DNA of 64,000 bases, from positions 186,001 through 250,000 of the forward strand of contig NZ_VJYI01000011.1 in the NCBI RefSeq assembly GCF_008065375.1, given 5' to 3'. Below are positions 8,978 to 17,481 of the stretch, one piece after another (position 1 is the first letter of the stretch; each line of letters begins with the position of its first letter). The translations under genes and the position numbers were made by a program. Origin of the DNA: Nonomuraea sp. SYSU D8015. GTDB lineage: Bacteria; Actinomycetota; Actinomycetes; Streptosporangiales; Streptosporangiaceae. The notes under the pieces were generated by a model, which had not been told where the DNA came from, did not search any database, and saw only the letters and a list, made by a program, of their open reading frames with translations.

Positions 8978-10228
8978 ATGGAAGGACCTGGAAGCTCGAT
9001 GGCACCGAGGACTGCAAATCAACAGATAATCGGAAGGCTGCAGGAACCGATCACCACCGAGGGCCGGGTTCTGCACGACCTGCTCACCGCACACCTTCCC
9101 ACGATCCGGGCCGCCGCGCCCGACAACGACCGCCACGGCACCTTCCCCACCGAGGTCTTCGAAGGCCTGCGCAAGGACGGCGTGCTCGGCGCGACCGTCC
9201 CCCGCGAACTCGGAGGGCTAGGCGTAAGCTGCCTGCACGACGTGATGTTCGCGCTGCTGACCGTGGCCGGCGCCGACGGCTCGACGGCGCTGGCCCTGCA
9301 CATGCAGCTCAGCCGCGCGCTGACGCTCACCTATGACTGGCAGCACGGCTCGGCCGGCGCGAGCGCCTTGGCCGAGCGGTTGCTGAGACGCATGGGGACC
9401 GGCGAGGCCATCATCTGCACCGGTGTGAAGGACATCGTGAGGGACAAGGTCGTCACCACCCTCACCCCCGGCGAGCAGGGCGGGTGGCTGCTGTCGGGCG
9501 GCAAGACCCTGGTGAGCCTGGCGCCCGTCGCCACCCACTTCATGATCTTCGCTCGGCTGGAGGGCGAGGACGGCCGTCCCCATCTGGCCACGGCCGTCGT
9601 CGGCAGGGACGATCCGGGGCTCACCGTGACCGACAACTGGGACGGCCTGGGCATGCGCGCCTCCGGCAGCGTGGACGTCGTGTTCGACCGGTGCCGCATC
9701 GCCGCCGACGACGTCTTCTTCCGCGGGCCTTTCGACGACCAGCCTCCCGCCGCGCTCGCCGGGCAGACCATCAGCTCGATCAACATGCTGGGCATCTACA
9801 CCGGGCTCGCCCAAGCGGCGCGCGACATCGCCGTTTCCACCCTGGTGCGCAGGCGCATGCCGCCCGCCGGCGGTCCCGCGACGCTGGTGACAGAGATCGA
9901 CGCGCGGCTGTACTCGCTACGCAGCACGGTCGCGGCGGCCGTCGCCGAGATCGAGGAGCTCAGCGGGGACACCACCGGCGACATGGACGAGCGCGGTCAT
10001 CGCATGATGCTGCCGTTCCAACTGGCCAAGCTGACGGTCAACCGCCTCGCGCCGGGCATCGTCGCCGACTGCATGACCCTGGTCGGAGGCGCCTCCTACT
10101 CCGCCTCCCACCCGCTGGCCCGGCTGCACCGCGACGTACGCGCGGGAGCGTTCATGCACCCCTACACCTACGGCGACGCGGTCGACTACCTCAGCGGGCG
10201 GGCTCTGGACATTTCCCGGGACGACTGA
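8978..10228 (+). CDS. Flavin-dependent amino-sugar nitrososynthase (DnmZ/KijD3/ORF36-like)
   Basis: The 416-residue protein has the acyl-CoA dehydrogenase fold but lacks the catalytic Glu context of dehydrogenases. It carries blocks typical of sugar N-oxygenases: GVLGATVPRELGGLGV, STALALHMQLSRALTL, DNWDGLGMRASGSVDVVF and, near the end, LVGGASYSASHPLARL and DVRAGAFMHPY. The last block is nearly diagnostic for DnmZ-type enzymes. These use FADH2 and O2 to oxidise TDP-3-amino-3-methyl sugars to nitroso sugars, which become nitro sugars such as evernitrose or kijanose. The aminotransferase and 3-C-methyltransferase that make its substrate are nearby. ATG at 8978 or 8999 are both possible; neither has a clear ribosome-binding site. 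Its stop shares a base with the next gene's ATG. Confidence 0.85.
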   Translation: MEGPGSSMAPRTANQQIIGRLQEPITTEGRVLHDLLTAHLPTIRAAAPDNDRHGTFPTEVFEGLRKDGVLGATVPRELGGLGVSCLHDVMFALLTVAGADGSTALALHMQLSRALTLTYDWQHGSAGASALAERLLRRMGTGEAIICTGVKDIVRDKVVTTLTPGEQGGWLLSGGKTLVSLAPVATHFMIFARLEGEDGRPHLATAVVGRDDPGLTVTDNWDGLGMRASGSVDVVFDRCRIAADDVFFRGPFDDQPPAALAGQTISSINMLGIYTGLAQAARDIAVSTLVRRRMPPAGGPATLVTEIDARLYSLRSTVAAAVAEIEELSGDTTGDMDERGHRMMLPFQLAKLTVNRLAPGIVADCMTLVGGASYSASHPLARLHRDVRAGAFMHPYTYGDAVDYLSGRALDISRDD

Positions 10229-11523
10229 TGCGAGTCCTGTTCGCCACCTTTGCCGAGAAGACCCATTTCATCGGCATGGCCCCGCTCGGCTGGGCGCTGC
10301 GCACGGCTGGTCACGACGTCCGGGTCGCCAGCCAGCCCGAGCTCGCCGGGATCATCGCCGACACCGGGCTGACCGCGGTGCCCGTGGGCAGGGACCACCT
10401 GCTGTCGCAGGTCCTGCAGTGGACCAGGCGACTGGGCCCGGACCAGGCCCCGGGCTTCGACCTGATGGAAAACCGGCCCGAGGTACTCACCTGGGACCAT
10501 CTCCGGCGCGGCTACCGCGACGTCCTGCTGCCGCTGTGGTGGAAGGTCATCAACGAGTCGATGATCGACGACCTCACGGAGTTCTGCCTGTCCTGGCGGC
10601 CCGACCTCGTGATCTGGGAGCCGCTCACGTTCGCCGCGCCCATCGCCGCCAGGGCGTGCGGCGCAGCGCACGGCCGGCTGCCCTTCGCGCTGGACCTCAC
10701 TGCCCGGATGCGCGGGCACTACCTGCGCGTGATGGGCGAGCAACCCCCGCAGGAGCGTGACGACGTGCTGGCGCGCTGGTTGGGTGCTCGCGTCGCCCGT
10801 TTCGGCGGGGAGTTCGCCGAGGAACTGGCCGTCGGCCAGTTCACGATCGACTACCTGCCCCCCTCGCTCCGGCTCGACGTGGACGTCCGTCACGTGCCGA
10901 TGCGCTACGTGCCATACAACGGCCGGGCCATCGTGCCCGGATGGCTGCGGGTCCCGCCGGAGCGGCCCCGCGTGTGCCTGAGCCTGGGCACTTCCGCGAC
11001 CGACCGGCTGGGCGCCTACGCGGTGTCTGTCCAAGATCTCCTCGACGGGCTGGCCGAGTTGGACGTCGAGGTGGTGGCGACGCTCCCCGCCGGGCAGCGG
11101 GCCGGGCTGGGGAGGGTGCCGGACAACGCCAGGATCGTCGGCTACACCCCTCTGCACGACCTCATGCCCACGTGCGCGGCCATGATCAACCATGGTGGCG
11201 CCGGCACGGTCCTCACCGCGCTGGCCTCGGGCGTGCCGCAGCTCGTCGTCCCCCACCACATGTTCGACGAGCCGCTCCTGGCCCGCCGCCTGGCCGAGGC
11301 CGAAGCCGGGGTGACCATCGAGCCGGCGGAGGTTTCCGGGGACAGCGTGCGCAAGCAGGTGCTGCGGCTGCTGGACGACCCGTCCATGGGAGCCGGCGCA
11401 AGAGCGCTGCGCGAGGAGATGTCGGCCATGCCCTCCCCCAACGAAATCGTGCGCGAGCTCGAGGAGCTCGCGCACGGTCCGCGGGAGGCGGCGGGTCAGA
11501 CGACCTTGACCTCCGGTGTGTAG
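10228..11523 (+). CDS. GT1-family glycosyltransferase, copy 3
   Basis: The 431-residue enzyme begins MRVLFATFAEKTHFIGMA and has RYVPYNGRAIVPGWLR near residue 225 and INHGGAGTVLT near residue 318. Its ATG overlaps the nitrososynthase stop (TGATG), so the two are translationally coupled. It is the best candidate for transferring the nitroso or nitro sugar, though this rests on position alone. The last 28 bp overlap the convergent C-methyltransferase gene. Confidence 0.88.
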   Translation: MRVLFATFAEKTHFIGMAPLGWALRTAGHDVRVASQPELAGIIADTGLTAVPVGRDHLLSQVLQWTRRLGPDQAPGFDLMENRPEVLTWDHLRRGYRDVLLPLWWKVINESMIDDLTEFCLSWRPDLVIWEPLTFAAPIAARACGAAHGRLPFALDLTARMRGHYLRVMGEQPPQERDDVLARWLGARVARFGGEFAEELAVGQFTIDYLPPSLRLDVDVRHVPMRYVPYNGRAIVPGWLRVPPERPRVCLSLGTSATDRLGAYAVSVQDLLDGLAELDVEVVATLPAGQRAGLGRVPDNARIVGYTPLHDLMPTCAAMINHGGAGTVLTALASGVPQLVVPHHMFDEPLLARRLAEAEAGVTIEPAEVSGDSVRKQVLRLLDDPSMGAGARALREEMSAMPSPNEIVRELEELAHGPREAAGQTTLTSGV

Positions 11524-12722
11524 AGGATCCACCGGCCGCCCGCCATCCGGAAGTCACGCTCCTTTGCCATGATCTCGTCGGCGTGGTTCCACGCGAACAG
11601 CAGGGCGTAGTCGGGGTACGGCTCGGCGAAGGCCTTGGCGTCGCGCACCGGGATGTGCGAGCCGGGCGTCAGCTTGCCCTGCTTGGCGGGGGTGGTGTCG
11701 CAGATGAAGTCGACCAGTTCGGGCGTGATTCCGCAGTAGTTGATCACCGTGGCGCTCTTGGCCGTCGCGCCATACCCGACGACCCGGCCACCCTGCGCGC
11801 GGATGTCCTGCAGGAGTCCCATCAGCTGCTCACGGGTCTTGTTCACGCTGGCGCCGAAGCCCTGCAGCGTCCCCGGGTCGGTGAGCCTGCGGGCGTCCTC
11901 CTCGGTCAGCAGCTCACCCACGGCGGGCGAGACGGGCCGCGCGCCGGCGTGGGCCACGGTGTAGCGCACCTCGCCGCCGTGCACCGGCAGGCGCTCGACG
12001 TGGACCAGCTCCAGCCCGTACTGCGCGGCCATCGCCTGCACCGAGCGGACGGCGAAGAAGTAGAAGTGCTCGTCGTAGATCTGGTCGAACGAGGTGCGCT
12101 CGACGATCTCCAGGAAGTAGGGGTCCTCGAAGACGAACACACCGTTCGGCGCGAGGAGCGCCTTCACCCCGCGGAAGATCGAGTCGACGTAGGCGATGTG
12201 GGAGAAGGTGTTGGCGGCGTAGATGACGTCGGCCTGGCCGTCGGAGGCCGCGATCTCCAGGGCGCTGGACTCCTCGAAGAACGATTTGCGAACCCGGATC
12301 CCCTTGGCCGCGGCCATGTCGGCCACGCCGCCCGAAGGCTCCACACCGAGGTGACGGATACCGCGGTCGGCCAGTGACTTGAGCATGATCCCGTCGTTGC
12401 TGCCGAACTCGACGATGAACGGGTCGGGACCGGTGAGCTCGGTGTTCAGGAAGTGCTCGGCGGTCTTTTCGAAGTGCGTGCGCATGACGCTGGAGCCCGA
12501 GGACAGGTACGGGTAGTCCTCGTGGAACATGCGCTGGCGGGGCACCTCCTCCATGAGCTGCACCATCGTGCAGCTCTGGCACATGCCCACGGCCATCCGG
12601 TAGAAGAACTCCCCGTCCGTCTGGCCCGGGGTTACGAAGGCGTCGGCCAGTGGCTGGCGCCCGAAGTCGAAGAACTCCTCGACCGTCCCGGAACAGACGC
12701 GGCACTGGGCGGTGTCGGGCAT
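11496..12722 (-). CDS. NDP-hexose 3-C-methyltransferase (TylCIII/KijD1/EvaC-like)
   Basis: The 408-residue protein has the three-part layout of sugar C-methyltransferases. An N-terminal zinc-binding part has CRVCSG and CQSCTMVQ; a central SAM domain has VEFGSNDGIMLKSL (about residues 100-113) and FVFEDPYFLE; a C-terminal Rossmann-like domain contains GYGATAKSATVINYCGI. IYDEHFYFF provides the Tyr-His-Glu/Asp cluster used in catalysis. It adds a methyl group at C-3 of an NDP-4-keto-2,6-dideoxy sugar, giving a branched sugar. With the 3-aminotransferase and nitrososynthase it completes the enzyme set expected for evernitrose- or kijanose-type sugars. ATG at 12722 has AAGGAG 6 bp upstream; longer in-frame readings lack support. 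Confidence 0.88.
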   Translation of the reverse strand: MPDTAQCRVCSGTVEEFFDFGRQPLADAFVTPGQTDGEFFYRMAVGMCQSCTMVQLMEEVPRQRMFHEDYPYLSSGSSVMRTHFEKTAEHFLNTELTGPDPFIVEFGSNDGIMLKSLADRGIRHLGVEPSGGVADMAAAKGIRVRKSFFEESSALEIAASDGQADVIYAANTFSHIAYVDSIFRGVKALLAPNGVFVFEDPYFLEIVERTSFDQIYDEHFYFFAVRSVQAMAAQYGLELVHVERLPVHGGEVRYTVAHAGARPVSPAVGELLTEEDARRLTDPGTLQGFGASVNKTREQLMGLLQDIRAQGGRVVGYGATAKSATVINYCGITPELVDFICDTTPAKQGKLTPGSHIPVRDAKAFAEPYPDYALLFAWNHADEIMAKERDFRMAGGRWILYTPEVKVV

Positions 12723-12759
12723 CGCTAGCTCCTTGGATCTGGGGTTTCTCAATTGGCGT

Positions 12760-13758
12760 TCAGCGCCCGCTCCCGTCCGGTTCGGGCGCGCTCTCGTCTT
12801 GTTCCAGCCACACCGGATTGGCCCTGGCCCACTCGATGGTCCGCAGCAGGCCATCGCGCAGCGCGGTCCTGTTCTCCCAGCCCACCAGCGTGCCGATCTT
12901 GGTGGTGTCGGGGATGCGCCGGCTCAGGTCCTGATAGGTCTCCCCGTAGAGCCGGCGGGTGTCGAGCGGGGCGATCTCCACGTCGGCGCCGGTCAGCTCG
13001 ACGAGCAACTCCACCGCTCCCCTGATCGAGACCTCGTCCGAGCTGCCGACGTTGAAGCACTCGCCGTCGGACTTGGGGCTCCGGGCGATGTCCAACGTGG
13101 CCTCCACCGCGTCGTCGACGAAGGTGAAGCTGCGGGTCTGCTCGCCGTCGTCGTAGACCACCGGCGGCAGGCCGCGCAGGACCCGGTGCAGGCTGCGGCT
13201 GATCAGGAAGGCCGGACGCTGCCGCGGGCCGTAGAGGTTGAAGTAGCGCACGATCGTGGCCCGCAGGCCGCGCTGCCGGATGAAAGCGTAGATCAGATGC
13301 TCGGCCAGCGCCTTGCTGGAGGAGTAGCTCCACCGATCCGTGGCGGTGCTGCCCAGGACCCGGTCGGCGTCCTCCGCCCAGGGAACCGCCGGGTTCCGGC
13401 CGAAGATCTCGCTCGTGCTCGCGAAGACCACCTTGACGCCGGCGCCGTCGGCCGCCTCCAGGACGTTCCTCGTCCCGATGAGGTTGGTGTCCACCACGTC
13501 GAGCGGCCGCCGCAGGTAGCGGTCCACGCCGACCACCGCGGCGAGGTGGTAGACGATCTCGACGTCGGCCGTGATCGCCTTCGCGACGTCCGCGGGCGAG
13601 CGGATGTCGCCGTCGACGCACCGCACGCCCCGCAGGTCCTGATCGGGGGGCGGCGCGTCGTTGTCGAGCACGGTCACCTGATCGCCCTGATTGACAAGAT
13701 GTTCGACGAGATGGCTCCCGACGAATCCATAACCGCCAGTGACAACCACAGAGGCCAA
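12760..13758 (-). CDS. UDP-glucuronate decarboxylase-like SDR (UXS/CalS9 type) or sugar 4-epimerase
   Basis: The 332-residue extended SDR has the NAD-binding motif TGGYGFVGS near residue 7, FASTSEIFG with the catalytic Ser or Thr, and YSSSKALAE with the Tyr-x3-Lys pair. The block ARGS-type NLYGPRQR and DDGEQTRSFTFVDDAV are usual in UDP-sugar epimerases and UDP-glucuronate decarboxylases. A UDP-glucose 6-dehydrogenase is encoded at 31503, so decarboxylation of UDP-glucuronate to a UDP-pentose is a coherent reading. An epimerase role cannot be excluded. The start is TTG at 13758 with GGTGAG 5 bp upstream; GTG at 13749 is possible. It precedes the C-methyltransferase gene by 37 bp. Confidence 0.7.
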   Translation of the reverse strand: MASVVVTGGYGFVGSHLVEHLVNQGDQVTVLDNDAPPPDQDLRGVRCVDGDIRSPADVAKAITADVEIVYHLAAVVGVDRYLRRPLDVVDTNLIGTRNVLEAADGAGVKVVFASTSEIFGRNPAVPWAEDADRVLGSTATDRWSYSSSKALAEHLIYAFIRQRGLRATIVRYFNLYGPRQRPAFLISRSLHRVLRGLPPVVYDDGEQTRSFTFVDDAVEATLDIARSPKSDGECFNVGSSDEVSIRGAVELLVELTGADVEIAPLDTRRLYGETYQDLSRRIPDTTKIGTLVGWENRTALRDGLLRTIEWARANPVWLEQDESAPEPDGSGR

Positions 13759-13886
13759 CGCAGCTCACCGCCCCGGAATTAATAGCGCCGGAAATGAATT
13801 GGCCCGGCGAGTTCTTATTGTCATGGAGCCGCTAAACATTGGCAACTCCCACAGAAAAGCACGATAAACGGGATTGAATTTCCGCG

Positions 13887-14885
13887 TCACCGCACCCGGA
13901 ATCGCCGGGCCTGATTGCGGATCTGTTCCAGGAGATCGGCCCGCTGGAGCAGCGCCCGCCGATGCCCCGCCGGATCCGCGCCCTCGCGCACTGACCTGGC
14001 GAAGGCCCGCACGGCGTTGGCGAACTGGTCGTCGGGCGGGACCGAGATGTCCTTGACGCCGCCCTCGCGTTCGAGTCGCACCACCGTGCTCAGCGACGCC
14101 GGTGGGGAGAAGGCCCGCTCCAGGGTGATGCGGCCCGAGCTGCCCCAGATGGAGTAGGTGGAGCGGTAGGAGGCCTCGAAGCTGAAGGTCAGCTGCGCGG
14201 TGAAGCCGTTGTCCGAGCCGAGCAAGGCGGTGCCGCCCAGGTCGATGCCACGCCGCTCGTCCATCCGCAGTGTGGAGCCCAGCACGCTCACCCCGGAGTC
14301 CAGGAACATCTGCGCGGCGCGCAGCGGGTAGACGCCGACGTCGAGCAGCGCGCCCCCACCGAGATCGGCCCGGTAGCGGATGTCACCCGGATCCCGCGGC
14401 GGGATGCCGAACTCGCCGGTCAGAACGTGCGGCTCGCCGATGCAGCCTTCGGCGATCAGCCTGCGCACCTCCTCGTGCTGGCGGTGGTGGACGAAGGCGA
14501 AGTTCTCGGTGACCCGCAGCCCGTGCGCCCGCGCGGTCTCCAGCATCTCCTCGGCCTCGGCGTGACTGGTGGCGAAGGACTTCTCCACCAGGACGTGCTT
14601 GCCGACCTTCAGAGCCCGCAGGGTCCACTGGTGGTGCAGCCCGGTCGGCAGGGCGACGTAGACCACATCCACGTCGTCACGTTCGAGCAGCCGCGCGTAG
14701 CCCTCCACCGACTCTCCGCCGAAACGCGCCGCGAACCGCTCAGCCTTGGCTCGCTGCCTGCTCGCGATCGCGACCACCTCGACATCCTCGACCAGCCCCA
14801 TGGCCGGCAGCGCCCGGCGCCAGACGATGTCGGCGCAGCCCAGGACACCGATCCGAAGGGGCTGGCCGGTGGGTCGCAGGCTCAT
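13887..14885 (-). CDS. NDP-hexose 3-ketoreductase, Gfo/Idh/MocA family (KijD10/TylCII-type role)
   Basis: The 332-residue oxidoreductase has an N-terminal NAD(P)-binding fold, IGVLGCADIVWRRALPAM near residue 10, then VYVALPTGLHHQW and the conserved GKHVLVEKSFA whose Glu-Lys pair is the family hallmark. A C-terminal alpha/beta sheet domain begins near GEFGIPP and includes GGGALLDVGVYPLR with the catalytic region. Family members in antibiotic clusters reduce the 3-keto group formed by the 2,3-dehydratase. ATG at 14885 has GGAGG 7 bp upstream. An upstream in-frame start adds 12 residues and was rejected. A second 3-ketoreductase type (aldo-keto reductase, 17709) implies at least two different dideoxysugars or opposite C-3 configurations. 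Confidence 0.85.
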   Translation of the reverse strand: MSLRPTGQPLRIGVLGCADIVWRRALPAMGLVEDVEVVAIASRQRAKAERFAARFGGESVEGYARLLERDDVDVVYVALPTGLHHQWTLRALKVGKHVLVEKSFATSHAEAEEMLETARAHGLRVTENFAFVHHRQHEEVRRLIAEGCIGEPHVLTGEFGIPPRDPGDIRYRADLGGGALLDVGVYPLRAAQMFLDSGVSVLGSTLRMDERRGIDLGGTALLGSDNGFTAQLTFSFEASYRSTYSIWGSSGRITLERAFSPPASLSTVVRLEREGGVKDISVPPDDQFANAVRAFARSVREGADPAGHRRALLQRADLLEQIRNQARRFRVR

Positions 14886-14943
14886 CGGCGTTCCTCCGTC
14901 GCTACTGGGCTGTGGGCTCACGCACGCTCCTCACGCACGCAGG

Positions 14944-15519
14944 TCACCCTCCACGGCGGAGGACTTCCGGATCGTGCTGCTCCACACCGCGGACCAGCCG
15001 GTTGACGATATGCGCGCCCGATTCCAGCCAGGCGTCGCGGGTGATCGCATAGAAATGCACGTCCCACAGTTTCCCCTGGAAGAACAGGTGCTCGGGAAGA
15101 ACTGCCTCGCGCGGAATAAGGCTCATCCCGCGGCCGAGACTCGGCAGGCTCGCCTCGGTGGTCGAGAAATAGACCTTCCGGACCTGCTCCCATTTCGCGA
15201 AGCCGTAATTGACGGTGAGCATCATCGCCTCCGCGCCGGCGCCCAACCGACTCAGCTCGGGGTCGGTGAAAATGCCGATCTGAATATGCCCGGCCGGACT
15301 GAGGTGCTGCAGCGAGCTGAAGCCGATGATCTCGCCGTTGCGCTTGAGCTCGATCGCGAACTGGGCGTCCACGCCCTGCCCGTGCTGCCGCGCGAACGCC
15401 TCAGGATTGGGCAGGCTGTGCAGCCCGAGGCGCAGGAGCACGTCATAGAGGCGGGGGACGTCTTCCTCCGCTGCCGGCCGGAGCCGGGTCCTGACGGTTT
15501 CGAGATGAGGGTGCAGCAT
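14944..15519 (-). CDS. GNAT-family acyltransferase, copy 1
   Basis: The 191-residue protein looks like a RimJ/RimL-type N-acetyltransferase. It starts METV-style LETVRTRLRPAAEEDVPRLYD and has a central strand-helix core with GHIQIGIFTDPELSRLGAGAEA, where the loop around R-L-G-A-G-A matches the acyl-CoA/ACP pyrophosphate-binding Q/R-x-x-G-x-G/A position. A signature LTVNYGFAKWEQVRKVYF is shared with the two other GNATs in this window. Such enzymes transfer an acyl group to an amine. The plausible acceptors are the peptide N-terminus or an amino sugar, and an ACP-bound donor is possible because an orphan ACP is encoded at 31201. The exact reaction is unknown. Confidence 0.75.
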   Translation of the reverse strand: MLHPHLETVRTRLRPAAEEDVPRLYDVLLRLGLHSLPNPEAFARQHGQGVDAQFAIELKRNGEIIGFSSLQHLSPAGHIQIGIFTDPELSRLGAGAEAMMLTVNYGFAKWEQVRKVYFSTTEASLPSLGRGMSLIPREAVLPEHLFFQGKLWDVHFYAITRDAWLESGAHIVNRLVRGVEQHDPEVLRRGG

Positions 15520-15561
15520 GACCTTCCGTCCTGAGCCGTGACAGTGCGTGCGCCGAGAGGC

Positions 15562-16113
15562 CTAGCGGACCGCGCCCGCCCGGGACAGCCGTCGAAGCAG
15601 GTTGGGGACGACGCGCGCCCAGTCCTCGCGGTAGACGGCGAAGATGGTGAGGTCGCGCAGGAGCCCGCCGTCGTGGACGAACTCGCGCAGCGTCGCCTCC
15701 CTGCGCACGATCTCGGAGGCCTCGCGCAGCTCGGCCAGGTCCTCCTCCACCGTCCACACGTACACCTTGCGGACGCTCCAGTTGGCGAAGGCGTAATTGA
15801 CGGTCAGCGCGGACGCGGCCGAGCGGACCTCCTCGTCCGCGGGATCCACGAACACCCCCGCCTGGACGTGCCCGCCGTTGAGGTCGAGGCGCTGGAGCAC
15901 GCTCAGCCCCGCCACGCGTCCGGTGTCGCGGGCCTCGACCTGGAACTGGGCGGCCACCTCGCCGAGGTCCACCGCCCAAAGCACAGACAGCACCTCGTGG
16001 CTGAGCCCGCCGCCGGACCCGTGCTCGGTGAGGAAGCCGTGGGCGCCCTTGCTGTCAAGCGGATCCACGCAGCGCAGCGCCGTACGGCCGACATCCAGAT
16101 GAGGAAAGATCAC
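15562..16113 (-). CDS. GNAT-family acyltransferase, copy 2
   Basis: The 183-residue paralog of copies 1 and 3 carries GGHVQAGVFVDPADEEVRSAASA followed by LTVNYAFANWSVRKVYVW. It belongs to the same RimJ/RimL-like group, but the acyl donor-binding loop (EEVRSAAS) is less Gly-rich than in copy 1. GTG at 16113 was chosen because AAGGAG lies 8 bp upstream; longer readings run through an operator palindrome. Operator copy 3 abuts the ribosome-binding site. It probably acts in the same acylation step family as copy 1, whose gene follows 42 bp downstream. Confidence 0.72.
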   Translation of the reverse strand: MIFPHLDVGRTALRCVDPLDSKGAHGFLTEHGSGGGLSHEVLSVLWAVDLGEVAAQFQVEARDTGRVAGLSVLQRLDLNGGHVQAGVFVDPADEEVRSAASALTVNYAFANWSVRKVYVWTVEEDLAELREASEIVRREATLREFVHDGGLLRDLTIFAVYREDWARVVPNLLRRLSRAGAVR

Positions 16114-16127
16114 GATGAGTTCTCCTT

Positions 16128-16143
16128 GTCCCGCTGGCGAGAC
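16128..16143. promoter_or_regulatory. Cluster operator palindrome, copy 3
   Basis: GTCCCGCTGGCGAGAC is identical to copy 4 at 17217. It ends directly before the AAGGAG of the GNAT gene, with only 14 bp between palindrome and start codon. No promoter fits between them, so the site either lies in the 5' leader or acts on an upstream promoter. Confidence 0.65.
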
Positions 16144-16175
16144 ACCGGCGGCCTTCGAGTGGCGGCGACGAGGGC

Positions 16176-17030
16176 CTAGTCGATCTTCCGCAGCCGGGCC
16201 ACGGCCAGGTACAGGAACACCAGGCCCGATCCTGCGACGAGGGCGATCTCCAGAGCCACTGGGACGGTCCAGCCGTACCACGAGATCCCGGGGTTGAACA
16301 TTAGCTGCACGCTCTCCGGGGCGTCGACGTGCGCGAACAGGGCCTGGCGCATGGGATCGACGGTGTACGAGAGCGGATTGACCAGAGAGAGCGCCGACAG
16401 CCAGCCCGGCAGGGTGCCGGTGGGGAACAGCGCACCGGACAGGAAGACCAGCGGCATGACCGCCAGCTGCGACACGCCCAGGTAGGCCTCCAGCCCCTTA
16501 ACCCGGCTGGCGATCATGATGCCGAAGGCCGACAGGCTGAAGGCCGCCAGCAACATCAGCCCGAGCAACTCGGCCATCAGGACCAGGTCGTACGGCACGC
16601 CCGCCAGCCCGGCGAGCGCCAGCAGGACGGCGCCCTGCATGGTGGCCAGCACGGTCCCCGACAGCACCTTGCCGATCACGATGGAGGTGCGTCCGACCGG
16701 CGCGACCAGCATCTCCCGCAGAAAGCCGAACTCCCGGTCCCAGACGACCGAGGAGGCGGAGGAGATCGATGTGACGATTACCGTCATCGCCACCACGCCG
16801 GGGAACATCACCGTCTCCAGCCGGATGCCGCCGGAGTCGGCCGGCATGAGCCCGCCGAAGCCGCCGCCCATGACGAACAGCCACAGGACCGCCTGCAGGA
16901 ACATGGCCAAAGCCCGGGAGACGTCGTAGACGAACCGGATGAGATCCCGCTGGAGCACGACCTTGATCACCCGCAGGTCCCGGCGCAGGCCACGCGGGAG
17001 AACCGGCGCCTCGACCGTCCGTACCGTCAC
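16176..17030 (-). CDS. ABC-2 type transporter permease (DrrB-like), without its own ATPase gene
   Basis: The 284-residue protein has six predicted membrane helices: near residues 40-60, 75-95, 115-135, 145-165, 180-200 and 255-275. The ABC-2 element is VWDREFGFLREMLVAPVGRTSIVIGK between helices 2 and 3, and NPLSYTVDPMRQAL before the last helix. It is a single-permease DrrB/NodJ type, different from the two-permease system at the left edge. No ATPase gene is adjacent. It may use the ATPase at 1532-2467, or its partner may be the decayed ATPase at 38221. Its GTG start at 17030 faces the precursor gene across a 451-bp region that holds operator copy 4. Confidence 0.82.
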   Translation of the reverse strand: MTVRTVEAPVLPRGLRRDLRVIKVVLQRDLIRFVYDVSRALAMFLQAVLWLFVMGGGFGGLMPADSGGIRLETVMFPGVVAMTVIVTSISSASSVVWDREFGFLREMLVAPVGRTSIVIGKVLSGTVLATMQGAVLLALAGLAGVPYDLVLMAELLGLMLLAAFSLSAFGIMIASRVKGLEAYLGVSQLAVMPLVFLSGALFPTGTLPGWLSALSLVNPLSYTVDPMRQALFAHVDAPESVQLMFNPGISWYGWTVPVALEIALVAGSGLVFLYLAVARLRKID

Positions 17031-17216
17031 TGGTCACCGTCCCGAAGGGTCGCGATTACGTGCGTGAGAATTCGACGCCGTTTCCGTCCCGGGGCCGCAC
17101 GGATTCGCCGTAGTACCATCAAAAGCGCTCGGCCGCCACCGGCGATTGGCCCGACAATAGTCCGGGCCGCGTTCTGGGGAGAAGATATCCATCGGGCGGT
17201 ATCGTGGCCGATGTCC

Positions 17217-17232
17217 GTCCCGCTGGCGAGAC
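17217..17232. promoter_or_regulatory. Cluster operator palindrome, copy 4 (upstream of the precursor gene)
   Basis: GTCCCGCTGGCGAGAC lies between the divergent permease (start 17030) and precursor peptide (start 17482). It ends 14 bp before the -35 element of a possible rightward promoter, so its centre would be near -58, a usual place for an activator. The rest of the 17031-17481 region shows no gene. Confidence 0.7.
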
Positions 17233-17246
17233 GTTGCACGGCCCTC

Positions 17247-17276
17247 TTGAATTGCCGAGCCGGATGCGCATAGGTT
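17247..17276 (+). promoter_or_regulatory. Candidate promoter for the precursor peptide gene
   Basis: TTGAAT (17247-17252) and TAGGTT (17271-17276) are separated by 18 bp and face the precursor gene, leaving a leader of roughly 200 nt. The spacing to operator copy 4 resembles the arrangement upstream of the LanD gene. High-GC promoters are poorly predictable, so this is tentative. Confidence 0.35.
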
Positions 17277-17481
17277 CACCATCGAATGAATGGCCAGCAC
17301 ATTGTAGCGGGGACACCATTCTCGACCGATGCGCCATATCAACCGCCTCCAAGAGACGGCCGAATCTCAAAGTACAAGACAGGTCCGCCGCCTTTCTCAT
17401 GCTGCCGGGGAGGGGCCGATGAGAGCCGTCTGGTCCACCCCCTGGTAATCCCTCTCGCGGAAACAGAAGGGAGGTGTGAAA

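Noticed and set aside
12749..13768. Alternative frame opposite or beside the UXS-like gene
   Set aside because: Only the frame with the TGGYGFVGS and YSSSK motifs resembles a known family; the others are Arg- and Gly-rich shadows.
17204..17422. Possible small genes in the region before the precursor
   Set aside because: Frames here contain the operator and the candidate promoter, have no ribosome-binding site and resemble no leader or immunity peptide.
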